Shown here piece by piece: positions 11,120 through 23,496 of a DNA stretch of 64,000 bases (position 1 is the stretch's first letter; the number at the start of each line of letters is the position of its first letter). Source of the DNA: Inia geoffrensis (taxonomy: Eukaryota; Chordata; Mammalia; Artiodactyla; Iniidae). The stretch lies in assembly GCA_036417435.1 (NCBI GenBank), contig CM070911.1, forward strand, positions 7,378,001-7,442,000, read 5' to 3'. The translations under genes were made by a program, and so were the position numbers. The notes under the pieces are model-generated. The model did no database searches, was not told where the DNA came from, and saw nothing but the letters and a program-made list of their open reading frames with translations.

Positions 11120-12039
11120 TTTTTTGCTGTCTCATTTTTTTTTCTTTTTATGAGTGGGACTGTGTTCCTGTTTTACTGGTTGTTTGACCTGAGGCTTCCA
11201 ACACTGGAATTTGTAGGCTGTTGGGTTGAGCCGGGTCTTGGTGCTGAGATGAGGAACTCTGTGAGAGCTCAGTCCAGTGAATATTCCCTGGGGTCTGAGG
11301 TTCTCTGTTAGTCCAGTGGTTTGGACTCGGAGCTCCCACGTCAGGAGCTTCCCCCCAACCCTGGGCTTGCGAATCAAGATCCCGCAAGCTGCATGGGGTG
11401 GCAAAAAAAAAAAAAAAGAGAAAAATAACAAAGTAAAAAATAAAATTAGACTAGGAAACTAACAGATATGTTAGAAAGAATGTAAAAATAAAAGTATGGA
11501 TGAATCAACAACCAGAAGGTACATCAGTACCACAGTAGTAAAATAGAGGAGGGGGGAAAGGAAAAAAAAGTGGGGGGGATGGAAAGGCCTTGGCTGTGGA
11601 GGGCGGGGCCTAAGCAAGCGTGAGGTTTGGGGGGGGGGTGGGCGGGGCCAATGCTTAGGACCCCCAGGGCTGGAAAAGGCCCTGGGGGCTGTGCGGGGTG
11701 GGGCTTAGGCTCAAGGAACAGAAGGGGCCCAGGCATGCCCCCAACCCTGGTCTCAGAGGGCAGAGGACCTCACCTGGGGGCTCAGCAGGCTTCCTGGGCT
11801 CGAGTGGACAGGGCAAACGCCCTCCTCTCCTCTCCTGCTCCTCCGGTCTGGGGTCCGGGAGGGCCTCTCCTGCCTGCCTCTCCTGATCTTCCCGGCCTCC
11901 CTCCTGTTCTCCCAAGGGCCCACGTGGCCTGGAGGGAGGTTTGAAGGGCGGGGGATCGCCCTGGGAGCTCAGCAGCCTCCCAGTGCCTGAGTGAGTGGCA
12001 CAATCGCCCTCCACTCCTCTCCCGCGCCTCCCTGAGGGC
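11120..12039 (-). promoter_or_regulatory. L1 5' UTR with a repeated unit
   Basis: This GC-rich segment precedes L1 ORF1 on the minus strand and would hold the internal promoter. Two copies of a roughly 70-bp unit are visible on the plus strand at 11,773-11,841 and 11,959-12,028, 186 bp apart; both start CCTGGG and end in a CTCC/TCTCC-rich block. The outermost copy runs almost to the L1 end, so the element may have been cut within its first monomer. A SINE-like module lies nearer ORF1 (about 11,285-11,415). Confidence 0.7.
11285..11415 (+). repeat. CHR-like SINE module inside the L1 5' UTR
   Basis: On the plus strand this segment reads ATTCCCTGGGGTCTG, then AGTCCAGTGGTTTGGACTCGG, then AATCAAGATCCCGCAAGC, and ends in an A run. 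The same blocks occur in the same order in the CHR-1-like SINEs elsewhere in the window (for example 5,701-5,829). It is diverged and lacks its own flanking repeats, so it may be part of the L1 subfamily rather than a separate insertion. Confidence 0.55.
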
Positions 12040-12053
12040 AAGGGGCAGACTTT
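12040..12053. repeat. Right target-site duplication of the L1
   Basis: AAGGGGCAGACTTT is identical to 5,835-5,848 and directly abuts the 5' end of the minus-strand L1. The sequence beyond it (GAAGAGGACACTCC) is host DNA. Confidence 0.85.
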
Positions 12054-14640
12054 GAAGAGGACACTCCTGAGCAGGGCAGGGGTGAGTGTGGTTGGGGCCC
12101 TCGGTGCTCCCAGCCCACGTCCCACAGGACGTTTGGTGCCCCTCTCCCAGGTGAATTGACTTTGCTCCACCCCTAAACCAGGGTGTGCAAGGATGCAGCA
12201 CCCTGCAGCTGGCTCCAGCTGTCACCCCTGATGACAAAGTGGGAAATGGGTATAGAGTCCTCCCTCCTCTAGCTAAGAAGGGGCCCCTGGTCACTGCGGC
12301 TCTTGCCGCTGAGCTCTTCCCTCTCCCCGCACATCTCCTGTCATCCTCTATGCAGACCCCATCCTCCCAGAGGCACAGGGTCCCAGTGCTGAGTCTCCCC
12401 TCCCTGCTCACCCTGTCAACGCAGCCCCTCCCATGGCCACACCGGGACCTCAGCCGCATCGTTTACCTCTGACAGCTTGGGTTCAGACGCCCCCCTTTCC
12501 CACCCACCTCCCTCTTCCCAGTCGTCTCTCTCCAGCCCCCACCTTTGCTGCCCTTCCCGTCTCCCCAGACTGATCACAGGAATCTCTTCCTCGCCCAGAG
12601 GCCCCCCAGCCTCCTGTCCTCCTGCATGGCGAGGCCCTAACCGGGTCCGAACCCCAAACCTGGAGCGCTGAACCCCGCCTGCTCTCCTGTCAGATAAGGG
12701 GCAAAGTGCAAGGTAATTAGCATGACCTGTGAGCCCTTCATCTGTTTGAATCCGCTACCCTCCCGGCCTCATGTCAAGCTTTGGGTGTGAGGGAGGCTCT
12801 GTGAAAGCAGGGCACCTGCACTGCCTGAGGGTGGCATCCAGCTCCCGGGCCTTTGCTCAGCCTTGGTCTCTGCCTGCACCACCTTTCCCCTTGTATCCGT
12901 TTCACACATCCCATCCCTTCCCAGGCCTTCCTGACCCTGGGCAGAGCCAGTGCCTGTCGCCTGTGCCCAGAGGCACTCTGTACGCTCCCTTGTGATCCCT
13001 ATTGCCCTACGGGCTGCACTGAGCCAGCTGGCTACGGCTCTGAGAGGCCAGCCGCTCGGCTGTGTTGCTCTTCTCGAGCTGAGTGTTCAGTCCTGTCCCG
13101 ACGGAAGGAACCAGTCGGTGGGTGGGACAAAGGCCTTTGACTTGGATCTGTGCACATGGATCCCTCTAGACCACTTAGCCTCCCCCCAGTCTCACCCATA
13201 AGCTGGTTAATCACACCTCCCTCCCTGGGGTGGTTACGAGATTAGAGCTAAGAATAGTGTCCAGTGCGGTGCTGGGGCCGGTGAGAAGGAGGCTCGGGGG
13301 CCCCTTAGCTCCTCTGCCTTCCTGCCCAGGTGCCCAGTAGTTACTACAGTGACTGCTCTAAGTCCTCAGCCCTGCCCTGCCCGCCCCCAGTGCTGTGAGC
13401 GCCCACGGAGGCCAGGGGTGTGGGCTCTGTTCCCCAAGTTGGGGGAGGGCTTGGGGCAGTGGCTGTTGGAGACTCAGCCCTGCCTGGCCATGCCCAGCCC
13501 AGGAGAGTCAGCCTCAGAGCCCTCCCAGGACGTCTGGAATTGTCTCGCCCTCGGAAGCAGAGGATGCCGCTTTGTAATTCTCATCTTCCCACCCAGAAGG
13601 CGTCACCTTTAGCGCTCGGCTATGAGGCTAAGATCTGGACCCCAAGCCTGCTGAAGTGTCACCACCTTAATTTCCAAGGTCGCTGGGTGCCCGGCGTGAC
13701 GACCGGTGTGTCTGAGGGCAGATGCCAGGTTGCCGGTTCCATCTGGGGGCTCCCACCAGATGTGAGCTGGCAGCTCAGACCCACAGGCCCCCGCAGACGC
13801 CGGGTGCAGCTGCTTTCACGCCGGCACAGATGCCCCGGCACCAGCCGAGCACTCTCTCCTCCCGGCATCCCGTGGGTGGGGCTTTCCTGCCTCTCTTGTT
13901 TGGACACTGGGGTGTGGACTTCCTGACGGAGGGGTGTTACTCCCACCGCCCCATCCTTCCTTCTCTCATCTTCCCTGTTCACCCAGTGAAAGCATTCACT
14001 GGGGTGGAACAAGAGACCCAGGCGGGGCCCCTGCCTCAGGAGACAGATTAGTGAGTGGGTCTCTGGGTTTTTCTCCCCAAAGAAAACGGACACAGCTTCA
14101 CGTGGAAGGTGCTGCTTTCATTAGTCCAGTCTCCTTTCACCAGCCCTGTTGGAGCTGGGTCAGGGTCTCCTTGCCTGGACATCACCTGCATACAGATGCC
14201 CAGCTGGAGGCTGGCGGGTGGGCACCGGTGCACGGGGTGAGGGTGGTGCCTGGCCAGGTTGAGTCCTGCTGAGGCTGGTAGCGAGGCGTCAGGAGCTGAA
14301 GCAGACGCAGGGGTCCAAAGCGGGCAGAGGAGCTGGTCTGTGGTGTCTCTTCCCACCCCGGGGCCCCGGGTATTTCAGTGCACACACGGCAAATATTCAG
14401 TAACCCCTCCACCCCTACCACCAAGAGATCAGAAGCTCTGGGGGGCAGATGGCAGCTCTGGCACAGGAACATCCTTGATCAGGATGTGCCGGGTCAGTGA
14501 TGGGAAATGGGAGGACCCCTCCTCTCTGTCCCTCTGCCTTTGGTGATGGACAGGCCAATGTGTCCCCTGCATCCTCCATCTTGGCCCACCTGCTCCAGGC
14601 ACTGGAGAGGAGGAACCTGCGTGCTATGGCTGCGGGTCCC
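12054..14640. other. Intronic stretch, no gene seen
   Basis: Mostly C/T-rich unique DNA. About 12,870-13,010 has an L2-like look (CAGCCTTGGTCTCTGCCTGC ... CACCTTTCCCC), but this is weak. No splice-flanked exon or RNA gene is recognised. Confidence 0.35.
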
Positions 14641-14654
14641 AGCCTACCCCCTGC

Positions 14655-15110
14655 AGCAATCATGCATTCATTCCCTCGACAAACATGTACCGATCACACA
14701 CACTAGAGCTTCCAGGCTCTGGACTTCCCATGGAGAACCAACTGGAATAAAACCTGGCCCCAGGGACTCTGTATTCTAGTTGGGGGGAGAGAGACAATTC
14801 AGTAAAGTAAAGAGAAAAAATAAAGTAGGCAAGGGGATAAGAATGTTTGTTGGGGCTTCAGTTTTGGACAGAGGACTTACAGAAGGCTTCACTGAGAAGT
14901 GCCCTGAGCCAAGACCTGATGGAGGCGAGGGAGCAATTTGATATCAGAGGAAGAACCAGTGCAAAGGGCCTGTGGCAGTAGCATGTCTGAGGTGTTCAGG
15001 AGCGGCAAGGAGATCAGTGTCACTGGAGGAGATGAACAAGTGGGGGGGCTAGGAGATGAGCCGGACAGGTGGGAGGGTGTAGATCATGCCTGAGGAGTGG
15101 GACACTCACA
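14655..15110 (+). repeat. Ancient interspersed repeat, class unassigned
   Basis: ATGCATTCATTCCCTCGACA, then CCCAGGGACTCTGTATTCTAGTT, ACAATTCAGTAAAGTAAA, AGTGCCCTGAGCCAAGACCTG and GTGCAAAGGGCCTGTGGCAG follow the order of a common old mammalian repeat. The same blocks recur at about 21,845-22,240. I cannot name the family with certainty. Confidence 0.4.
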
Positions 15111-16394
15111 ACCATAATCCAACAAGGAGAAGCATCACAGTGCAGCCGAAATCGCACTGCATGGTGGACCTCTGCACACAGTTCAAAGATAATTGTTGCT
15201 CATAGAGATTTAACCATGGCTGTGTAAGATGGTAGATGAACAGGGACATGGAGACCAGGGGTTCTGCAGGGGCCAGGAGAGACATGACCCCGGGCTAACC
15301 TCTCCCCTGGGTGCTGTCCACCTGCCCGTCTGGAAGTGGCCTGCAGAATGGAAACTGCTGTGATTTTGAGGCGGGGCACCAGGAAAGGGAAATCCTTCCT
15401 AGGTTGTACGTTGAGGGTTATTTTTAGAGTAACTAGCGATGACTTGGTAATTTCACTTACTGTGGGCGTCTCCTTCAACCCTCAACCGCAGGGGCAGGTC
15501 CTGCATGACAAGCGTGGGCAAACGCGTGCTCACACGTGCGCACACACACGCACACACTGTGGTACGTACCACTTGGCTCAGCGTTTTCATCCACTGCGCG
15601 ATCAATGGAGGGGTGGGGGCCGTTGTCCTGGCCTGTCTGCAGGACGGCCAGCCCCAGGCAAGGGAATCGCTGTCTTCGGCATCCCTGAGCTTCTGCTCTG
15701 GGTAGGTTTCTGCATGAGAAGAAAGGCAGGGGTAAAAGGAAGGGCACCTGCTGGTCAGTCTTTGCTCAGCGCCCAAGGGGCGGGACAGAGAGGGAGACTT
15801 CATAATGATCAAACGAAGGATCAAGCAATGTCCCCGAGGTCTCGCTGCCTGCTGGCCGCTGGCGGGGCCCCCGAGCCAGGTCTGAGCCCACTCGGCTCCT
15901 CCGCCTCTGTCGCCCACCTCTCCCGTCGAGCCCATGCTGCTTCCTTCTGGCTTCGCCTCCCAAGGCACCCGGCACGGCCCCAGGCCCACGGCCATGATTT
16001 CTGAGACAGCCCAGGTTTCACATTTTCTCTCCTGTGGACCCCTCACATTTTCTTGGGTTTGTCAGACCCCAGGTGCACATTTTTAGATTAGAAATACCCC
16101 TGGGGCATGCTTACCAAACGGTAGCTCTGGTGGCTGTTCCTAGGACCTCAGAGGGTCTCCAGGAAACCGGCTCTTCCACTGATGTCGCAGAACATCTGGG
16201 TCAGAAGGCCTCTGATGGACAGTTCGGATACCTGGAGGGCCAGGAAGGCGGGCTCTCGGGCACGCTGGACAGCGCTCCGCGGCTACAGATGCACTGAACT
16301 GCTGGGCCCGCGGAGGAGCTGGGGCTGCTGCCAGGTGCGCCCCCGTCGCCGGCCTTTTCTTCTTCCTTGCTTCCTCTCACGAATTACGCGTCCA

Positions 16395-16396
<2 letters not shown>

Positions 16397-16437
<41 letters not shown>
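16397..16437. repeat. (GT)n microsatellite
   Basis: About 20 uninterrupted GT dinucleotides. Open frames across it on either strand are dinucleotide artefacts. Confidence 0.95.
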
Positions 16438-16438
<1 letters not shown>

Positions 16439-18732
16439 TGCTGTGCTAATTGGCTGTGGATTATTCCTAGCCGCGCCCTGAGTAACTGGAACTCAGCTCT
16501 ATGTCTTTGGGGAAAAGGGTCAAGGAAGGACCCCTGGGCCCTGGGCTGGAATGCCACCTTCCTTCCCTCCCCCTTCTTCACCCCTTCCGCTGCCTCCCTC
16601 CCTCCCCACACACCTCCAGCACCGTGCTGTCTCAGAGTTAGGCTAGAGTAGGAACTAACTGGGAGTAGAAAAGGAAGGAGGGATTCACGCCTTCCATGCC
16701 CGCCTTCCTTCCCAGCTAGACTGGAGGAGCTTTGGGGGCACCTTGTACTTTTGTGTATCTCAGTGGTTCCTACTCAGTAGGTGCTCAGTTAATCTGTGTT
16801 GATCGACACTTTCTGTGTGAGTTTGTGCTTTGACCCCAGGTCTCCCTGCAGAATCTATGGCTTCTGGTGCTGTGATTTAAAGAATAAAAATGGCAAAGGG
16901 CAACATTCATGAGCTGTCTTCACTCTGATTATAAATACAGTCTCTGATGACAGCTCAAGACCGTAGCCCTGGGCCCACCAAGGGGCAGCTGGCACCTCGC
17001 CATTTGTGTGTCTTGGCCAGGCTGATGCCACTTTTAGGAAGAATGACTTACTGTTTTTATTTCTCTCCAAAGACATTAAACATGAATCAAATAGCAGATG
17101 AGATGATTCACTGGAAGCTTTCTTTCAAGTTTCAAAAAACACACACAAAAAATGGGGATTGGTGTGCTGAACCGCACTTGAGTGAAGCCAGGCAGCGTTC
17201 GGCGGAAGCCATCCCTCCAGGGGCTCTGCCGTGGGCAGCACCTCGCAGAGTGGACCTTGCCCTGAGGTCGGAGCCCTGTGTCAACCGGCATAAAACCCCA
17301 GGGGGGCCACGTGGTTCTTGAAAACACCTCAAGTCTGATGTTTATAATGACATTTCTTCTGTTTCTACCCAAGACATCACAGAATGTGACCAGACCTCAT
17401 TCATTTGGGGCACAGGAATTCAAAATTTGGAAAGGGTTCGTTTAGGGCCCATGGATTGAGAACTGAGTCGTCACTCAGGCAGGAACCTGGCAGAGATTAG
17501 CTTTCTACCACCTGCTGGGAAAAAAGGGAACGGGTCTTTTCCCAGGGATCCCGGGGAGAGGGACACACACTCCAGCCACGCGGGCGAACTTCTCCGGTGC
17601 TGTGGAGGCCTCCACTGGGGATAGACTCCAAGACATTTTTTAGAGTGGGACGTGCCTGGGGGCCACATTGTCCAAACTCATAGTTTTTAGATGAGGAGAG
17701 TAAAGCCGTGAGACCTGTGACTTACCCAAGCTCACCCAGGCCTCCCGAGTCTGCCCTGAGGGGGGAACGTCGGTGGCTGTGCTAATAACTGATTCCTTCT
17801 GCTCACTGCAAACGCCCGTCATCTACCTCACAGCTCTCTGACATTCCAATCCTTACCCTTTGCCTGGAAAAGAATTCAGAGGCATTTATTCAGGTAGTTT
17901 TTGACTCAGACTTTACCCGAAGGGCAGAGTTCAAATTTGTAATTAGTCTGAATTCCTAGCATTTGCTGGTGCTTTTTCCTTCTTTCCCCAGCTGCCTCTC
18001 CCCTCCCCAGCCTGCATTTGTTCTTTTGTTCCTCAGTGTCGTCTACTGCCCTGTATTGTTCCACGCTGTTCTACACTGTTCACTACTGTTGTATTGCTAG
18101 GCCAGTCATTGCCCAGGAAGGTGCCTGGGGAGGTAGCAGGCCCAGCTGTGCGGCCTGGACGGGTACTTGCTGGCGGTGGTCTCCCCAGAAGCTCGGGCCT
18201 GTGAGTGTTTGACGTGGCGATGCGGCCCTGGCTCCCCGCCCATCTCCCTGGCATTGTTCTTCCAGCCACACCGCACACGTTCACACCCTCACGCCGCCTC
18301 GAACGCTGACTTCTCCTGGAATGCTGTTCCGACCCTTCTCCACTGGGTGGACGTTCGCCGGATGGCAGCTTGGAGGCCCACTCGCTCCTCTGCCCCCGCG
18401 GAGCCCAGCTCCGGCACGGCTCACGTGTCCCGTCTTCAGGTCCTGCTGGTGCATAAAATATCTGCGAGTTTAGTAGGTGTATAAAATAGAGGTGGCACGA
18501 GTGCAGGAATGATAAGCACGGCCCATACTGTTTTCTCTGAGATAATTGAATTCCCAGGAGTGAAATCCCACTCATTCCATACGCTGTCGTGGAGGAAAGG
18601 CCTTCACCCTGAGAGCACCGCCAGCTCCACCACCAGGCCTGAGTCTGATTTCCGTCCCAGTACCAGGAGCCAGAGAACAGACCGAGGCTTTCAGACAGTC
18701 AGTGGTGGGGACCACCCCAGTGTGGAGGAAAG

Positions 18733-18935
18733 GGACGTGCTGTGTGTGGGATGGGTGTGGTGTGTGTGTGATGTGCGTAGGGTGTGATACGTGTTGTGTT
18801 GTGGTGTGTGTGTGATGTGTGTGGTGTATATGGATGGTGTGTCTATGGGTATTGTGTGTGGGGTGTGTGTGTGTGCGTGTGTGTGTGTGTGTGTGAGGTG
18901 TATGTGGTGTGTGCAGTATGGTGTGTGTGTGTGCA
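18733..18935. repeat. Imperfect GT-rich minisatellite-like tract
   Basis: Some 200 bases of GT-rich sequence broken by variants such as GTGTGATGTG, GTATGGTGTG and GTGCGTGTG, with one purer core at about 18,860-18,895. It reads as several merged and decayed GT runs. Confidence 0.85.
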
Positions 18936-19599
18936 CAGGTGTATCACAGGCCCACCGAGGGCTGCTCTGTCCAGCACAGATCTGAGCGGCCGGCCTCCCG
19001 GCAGCGCAGGGGTTGCTCTGGGTTCATTCTCCTTCAGTATCTGCAAAGTTCCCTGTCCTTCAGGGAGCCTGTCCCATGGTAAACAGGATTGTCGTGCCCG
19101 TTCAAGTGGACCTGAACCAGTTAGAAGCCCCAGGAGACACCTTGCTCTTGGAGAGAGCCCTTCACCTTCTTGGGATGGGGGTTTGTGGTGTCCGCGTCGC
19201 GCTGATCCCCGGGGCCTCAGGCTGGAGCCGGACTTGCCTTGGGCAGTGTGAGCCCAAGGCTCTTCCGCTGTTGAGGGACTGGGTTCCTCCCATCCTTTTC
19301 CCTCATTTTCTCTTTGAAGAGCAGGAGTTGGATTTTCACTGGCCCTGCCCCTGCTGGATGTACTGAGCCGCCGGGATCCCAGGCCCTCTGCCCACCCGGG
19401 TGTGGGGCCCAGGGTTTAATACCACTGTGTTGGGCATGCAAGGGAGAGGGTTGGCCGGAAAGTACGGGACCGCCTGCAGCCTCCAGCCTCCCAGCCTGGC
19501 TCTGTCTGATGCTGTGATTAAGCTCATCAAGTGCATCACGCATTTCTTTTATCATAAAAGCTGCGATATAACCTCCGTCTATTCGTCTGATGCTTAAAT

Positions 19600-19745
19600 T
19601 TGTCAAAGCCCTTTCACAGCCTTCATTTCCCTTTATCCTCACAACTACACTTGAAACCAACGGGTTGGGACTATTATTCCCATTTACTGCCAAGGAAACT
19701 GAGGCCCAGAGAAGCCCAGAGACAGCCAAGAGCAAAAGGCTGGAG
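19600..19745 (+). repeat. MIR remnant, plus strand
   Basis: CCCTTTCACAGCCTTCATTT, TATTATTCCCATTTACTGCC and AAGGAAACTGAGGCCCAGAG follow MIR order. It is ancient and non-coding. Confidence 0.65.
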
Positions 19746-21844
19746 AAGTGGGTCCTGGGAGGAGACTCAGGCTGGCCATCTACCATCAAGTGGGGGTCCC
19801 TTCTGTACACAGTCCCCATCCCGACTGCAGCCCCCGAGGCTGGCATTCGGTCCCTTTTACAGAGGAGCATCAGAGGCTTAGTCTGGAGCCTTGAGACAGG
19901 GGACTGCCTGCCTGGCTGAAGCCCAGCGAGTAGCCCCCGCCCCATGCCTCCCGAGAGCTGCCTGTCCAGCCACTGCGTGCTGGGTGCTGGCCCACCGGCT
20001 GGGCCTCTCCTTCTCCATTCCTCTCCTGCTGGGAGGACGTTGCCTCGGGGAAAGACTGCGGCTCACATCCCGGCCGGGAGCATCAGAGTGGAATTGCAGG
20101 CTCACTCTGCCGCCTGCCTGCGGGTCTTTCCCACGCGGGCTTGGTCTGCGTGAGTCACTCCGCAGCCAGCCGGGCCCAAGCAGCCAGGAGGAACTTATTC
20201 CAAGATGTGCAGGGGCCGGTGTCCCAAACCTCCACGCGCAATAAGCCAGCCGAGGTGGTGGCCCCTCTGCCAGCTCTGTGTCCCCCAGGGCTGACCGAAG
20301 GGGGAGCAGATCTATGGCGGGGCTGGGAGTGGAGGGAGTGGCTTCTGAAATCTCACACTGGTTCCTGTCTTCGGCCCACGGTGTCCAGCCTGCCGTGGCC
20401 TCTTAGGTTTCCTTCAAAAGAGCAGTCAGCCTGCGGCCGGCTCTGCGTCCCTGAGGTGATGCTGTGTGACTCATATGTTTGTTAGTTTCAACCTCGGAGC
20501 TTTTATCGTTCCATAGAACAGTGATAGAGTCCTGAGTCCTGGGCTAGATTCATTCTGAGCGTTTTCCTGGGGCATGGGCTCTTTCTGGGGAGGGTTGGGG
20601 GGCGTCACCATCCCCCGTTCCAGCCCCTCCTGTTGCTCCCCACGACCATCTCCTCTGCAATCGGCGTTGCGTTTTTGGCATCCTTCTGCAGTCATGCTCA
20701 GTGCTCACGTCCCAGCCTCTGTGGCACTGGCTGGGTTCTCTCTGGGCCTCCTTGCCCTGGCACACGCCTTTGTCCGTCCACCTGGGGAACTCTTGAGCCT
20801 TTAAGCCTGGCTCAGACCTGCGCTGTCAGACCTCCCAGCCGTCTCACGGGGGACAGGCCAGCTTGGCTCCGGCACTCCTGGACCCTCGTAAGTCAGCCTC
20901 GTTCTACACGTTACCCATATCGTGGGTGTGCTGGGGGCACCTGGGAAGGGTCTCTGCGTCTTGTTCATCCAGGTGTTTCCATGCCCGGCACAGAGTGGGC
21001 CTCGGGAACATTTGTGGGCAAAAGGGAACAAATGTCCCTCCCCCCTCCAGCCTGGCATTTGGGGCTGTGCCACCATAAGCGTCAAATTTGCCTTCAAAGC
21101 AAGGCACTAAGGCGCCAGGTGGGGCAGAGGAAGACCCAGGCTCTGGGGCCAGGACTGCACACCTGGATGCCCACCTGGCTCGCTCAGGCCCACCTCTCGC
21201 CAGGTGCTGCTGGCCCCGCTCCTGGCCTGGCATGCAGCACGCTCTGGAGAAACATGGGACTCACCTATGGCTGGACATGCATGGCGATTTCAGCATTAAG
21301 AAAAATCACGTGGTCTTGGTGTTGGTCCTGCCTCGAGTCCTTTTCCTGTTTCATCATCAGAGTCCGTCGAGAGAGGCTCATCCTCTCGGGCATCTGTCTT
21401 GTTCCTCCCCCCAGAGGCTCATTTACGTCTGACTCACTAACCTGCCTTCCTCCACTGGGGAAGCAGTTCAGAGCGCTTGTCCCCTGAAGACTCCAGTAGC
21501 AGTGACCTTGGCTCTAGGGTGAGGCTGCACCACTCAATTGAGAGATCCCAGCTGGAGGGCAGAGTGAGCCCCTGTGGCGGAGGACCACGTAGCTGAGGGT
21601 GTGTTCACTGCAGGAGGGAGGAGCTGGCACCAGTTTGGTGAACGGACCTCTACTCTGCTGCAGCTGGTCCTGTGCCGATAAATGGAACTTTCCAGAACAC
21701 CAAGTCTGAATTACAGAATGTCCCTTCATGGAGCTTCACACCTGAGCAAGAGAGCATTTTGTCATCCTAATCCCTGGTGTTGCTTCCCATTTTCCTGTTA
21801 CTGGAAGAGTCACAAACTGTTAGAACAAGAGGGTCCTAGAAGAA

Positions 21845-22500
21845 ACCCATTCACTTGTTCATCTGTTCGTTCATTCGGACACTGCACTAAGCCCTTGGAC
21901 ACGCAACCGTTATTCAGATATTTTTCCTGAGCCTAGTTGTGTGCCAGGCCCTGTTTTGGGCAGTGTGGGGATGTAATGGTGAGCAAAAGCAGGGAGTCAA
22001 CCATGTATCAGTATAGGAACGGCCACGGAAAGGGGGCAGGGTAAGGGCGGGTAAGCAGCATCCGCTGCTTGAGATGGGCTCTTTGGAGGAGGTGCCCCCA
22101 AGAAGACTCGAGCAAAGATGTGCACATTGAGGGAGTGCACTTTGCAGTGACTGAGGGGGAGGGCAGGCAGGTGGAGGGAACTACAAATGCAAAGACCTTG
22201 GGGCTAGAACATGCTAGCAGGTTCTCCTAATAGCATGAGTGAGGTATCCTCTTTCCTAAAGGATCTCACAGTCTAATGAGGGAAAAACATTAGTAAACGA
22301 TGTACTAAAAGTTGAGGTCATAATAGAAATAGGTTTAAAAATGGTATTGGAATGCAAAAGGAAAAGCAACTGTAGAGGGGTTAGGAAATGCATCCGTGAG
22401 TAGGTGACATTTGACCTGGGCTTTGGTGGATGAGTAGGAGTTTGCTGGGTGGCTGAGAGGAGCAGCCACATGGTTGACCTGGTGATTTCAGGCACCAAGT
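21845..22500 (+). repeat. Ancient interspersed repeat, second copy
   Basis: TCATTCGGACACTGCACTAAG, TTGTGTGCCAGGCCCTGTTT, GTGAGCAAAAGCAGG, ACAAATGCAAAGACCTTGGGG and GTGACATTTGACCTGGGCTTT parallel the copy at 14,655-15,110. The class is not assigned. Confidence 0.4.
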
Positions 22501-23496
22501 ATTCAGGAAAGCTACCCACAGTTCCTATTCCTGTTGTGTTCGCGGTTTCTGCAAGGGGAAGAACATCCTCTCCTCTCGGGGACTTTCCTTTTCTCCACCT
22601 CTTCCTTTTCCCCTGCCTCATTTAGGGCATGTCAACCTCAGGAAAGTGGAAGGAGAGGATGGCTCAAGATAAGGAGGAGATTTCTCTGCCTTGCTTGGCC
22701 AGCCTGCCTCTTTCCTTCCTTCTCCCTTCCTCTCTCTTTTCCTCTCCTCCCTCCCTCCCTCCTTCCATCCTTTCTTTTATATATTTTTAAAGCTTTGGGG
22801 AGTCGTGGGGTTTTAAACTGCTGGGGTGGGTACAGAAGTCAGGAGGACTTTCAGTTGGATTTTCTCAACCATGGTCATTGCCTGGAGCCCATCCAGCATG
22901 TGGCTCCCTGAGGTACGTGGGCTGGATCCAGGTACACCCTGTAGCCACCGGCTCCAGAAGTGTCACTAACCCCCTCTTGCCCTAGATCTCACCTGGGGCT
23001 TTTGTGTTCTCCCTCAGAAGAGGAGGAGGGACGCCCGCTTTCTGCAGCCCCTCCCCCTCTGGCCTTACACCTTAGCCAGGACCAGACCTGGGTCTTCATT
23101 GCAGCTGGCCTCCGGCAAAGTTCTTGAAGCTGCTGCAAATAGAAACTTGTGGGACTCGCATGTAATTATGAAACGCAAACACCCTTATCTTTCACTCAAG
23201 GGCACCAAGGAGTGAAATAAACACAGGCCGTCTCTCCCAGCTGGGTCGCAGTTAGCAGTGGTTCTGTAAACAGGACGCTAAGGAACTTGGTAGCCCCCTA
23301 AACCGAGCCCCAAGGATCTACCCGGTGCTGAGCAACCACTAGATAGACAACGCAAGTCACCTACATATGTAATTTTAACTTTTCTGGTAACCACCTTAAA
23401 AAAGTAAAAAGAAACAGATGAGATTAATGTTACCAAAATGATTAATCTACTGTATCTCAAATGTTATCATTTATCATTTCACATGTAATCAGGATA

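Larger units (their letters stand above)
5849..12039 (-). mobile_element. Near full-length L1 LINE, minus strand, inactive
   Basis: The element reads on the minus strand from a GC-rich 5' UTR (12,039 down to about 11,120), through ORF1 (11,116-10,244) and ORF2 (10,185-6,503), to a 3' UTR and a poly-T/TTTA tail (5,849-5,893). The direct repeat AAGGGGCAGACTTT flanks it at 5,835-5,848 and 12,040-12,053, which fixes both ends. Its length without the nested SINE is about 6 kb, the normal full length of an L1. Both ORFs are broken by frameshifts and stops, so it cannot move by itself. A CHR SINE is inserted at its 3' end. Confidence 0.9.
15140..23495. other. Long intronic stretch with microsatellites and old repeats
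   Basis: No exon is recognised. MIR-like pieces lie at about 17,675-17,760 and 19,600-19,745. GT microsatellites lie at 16,397-16,437 and about 18,733-18,935. An old repeat copy lies at 21,845-22,500. Pyrimidine-rich CT/CCTT tracts occur near 22,680-22,770. An open frame at 20,633-21,487 resembles no protein. Confidence 0.4.

Noticed and set aside
5849..12039. L1 as a potentially active element
   Set aside because: Frameshifts separate the ORF1 and ORF2 pieces, and a catalytic residue of the reverse transcriptase is changed.
11782..12459. 225-codon minus-strand open frame
   Set aside because: It crosses the border between the L1 5' UTR and host DNA at 12,039, so it cannot be a conserved gene.
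18691..19046. His/Thr- and Val/Cys-repeat frames
   Set aside because: Produced by GT/CA dinucleotide repeats; the same holds at 16.4, 39.9 and 60.6 kb.
20633..21487. 284-codon plus-strand open frame
   Set aside because: No recognisable domain, composition like surrounding non-coding DNA, and no splice or polyadenylation context.
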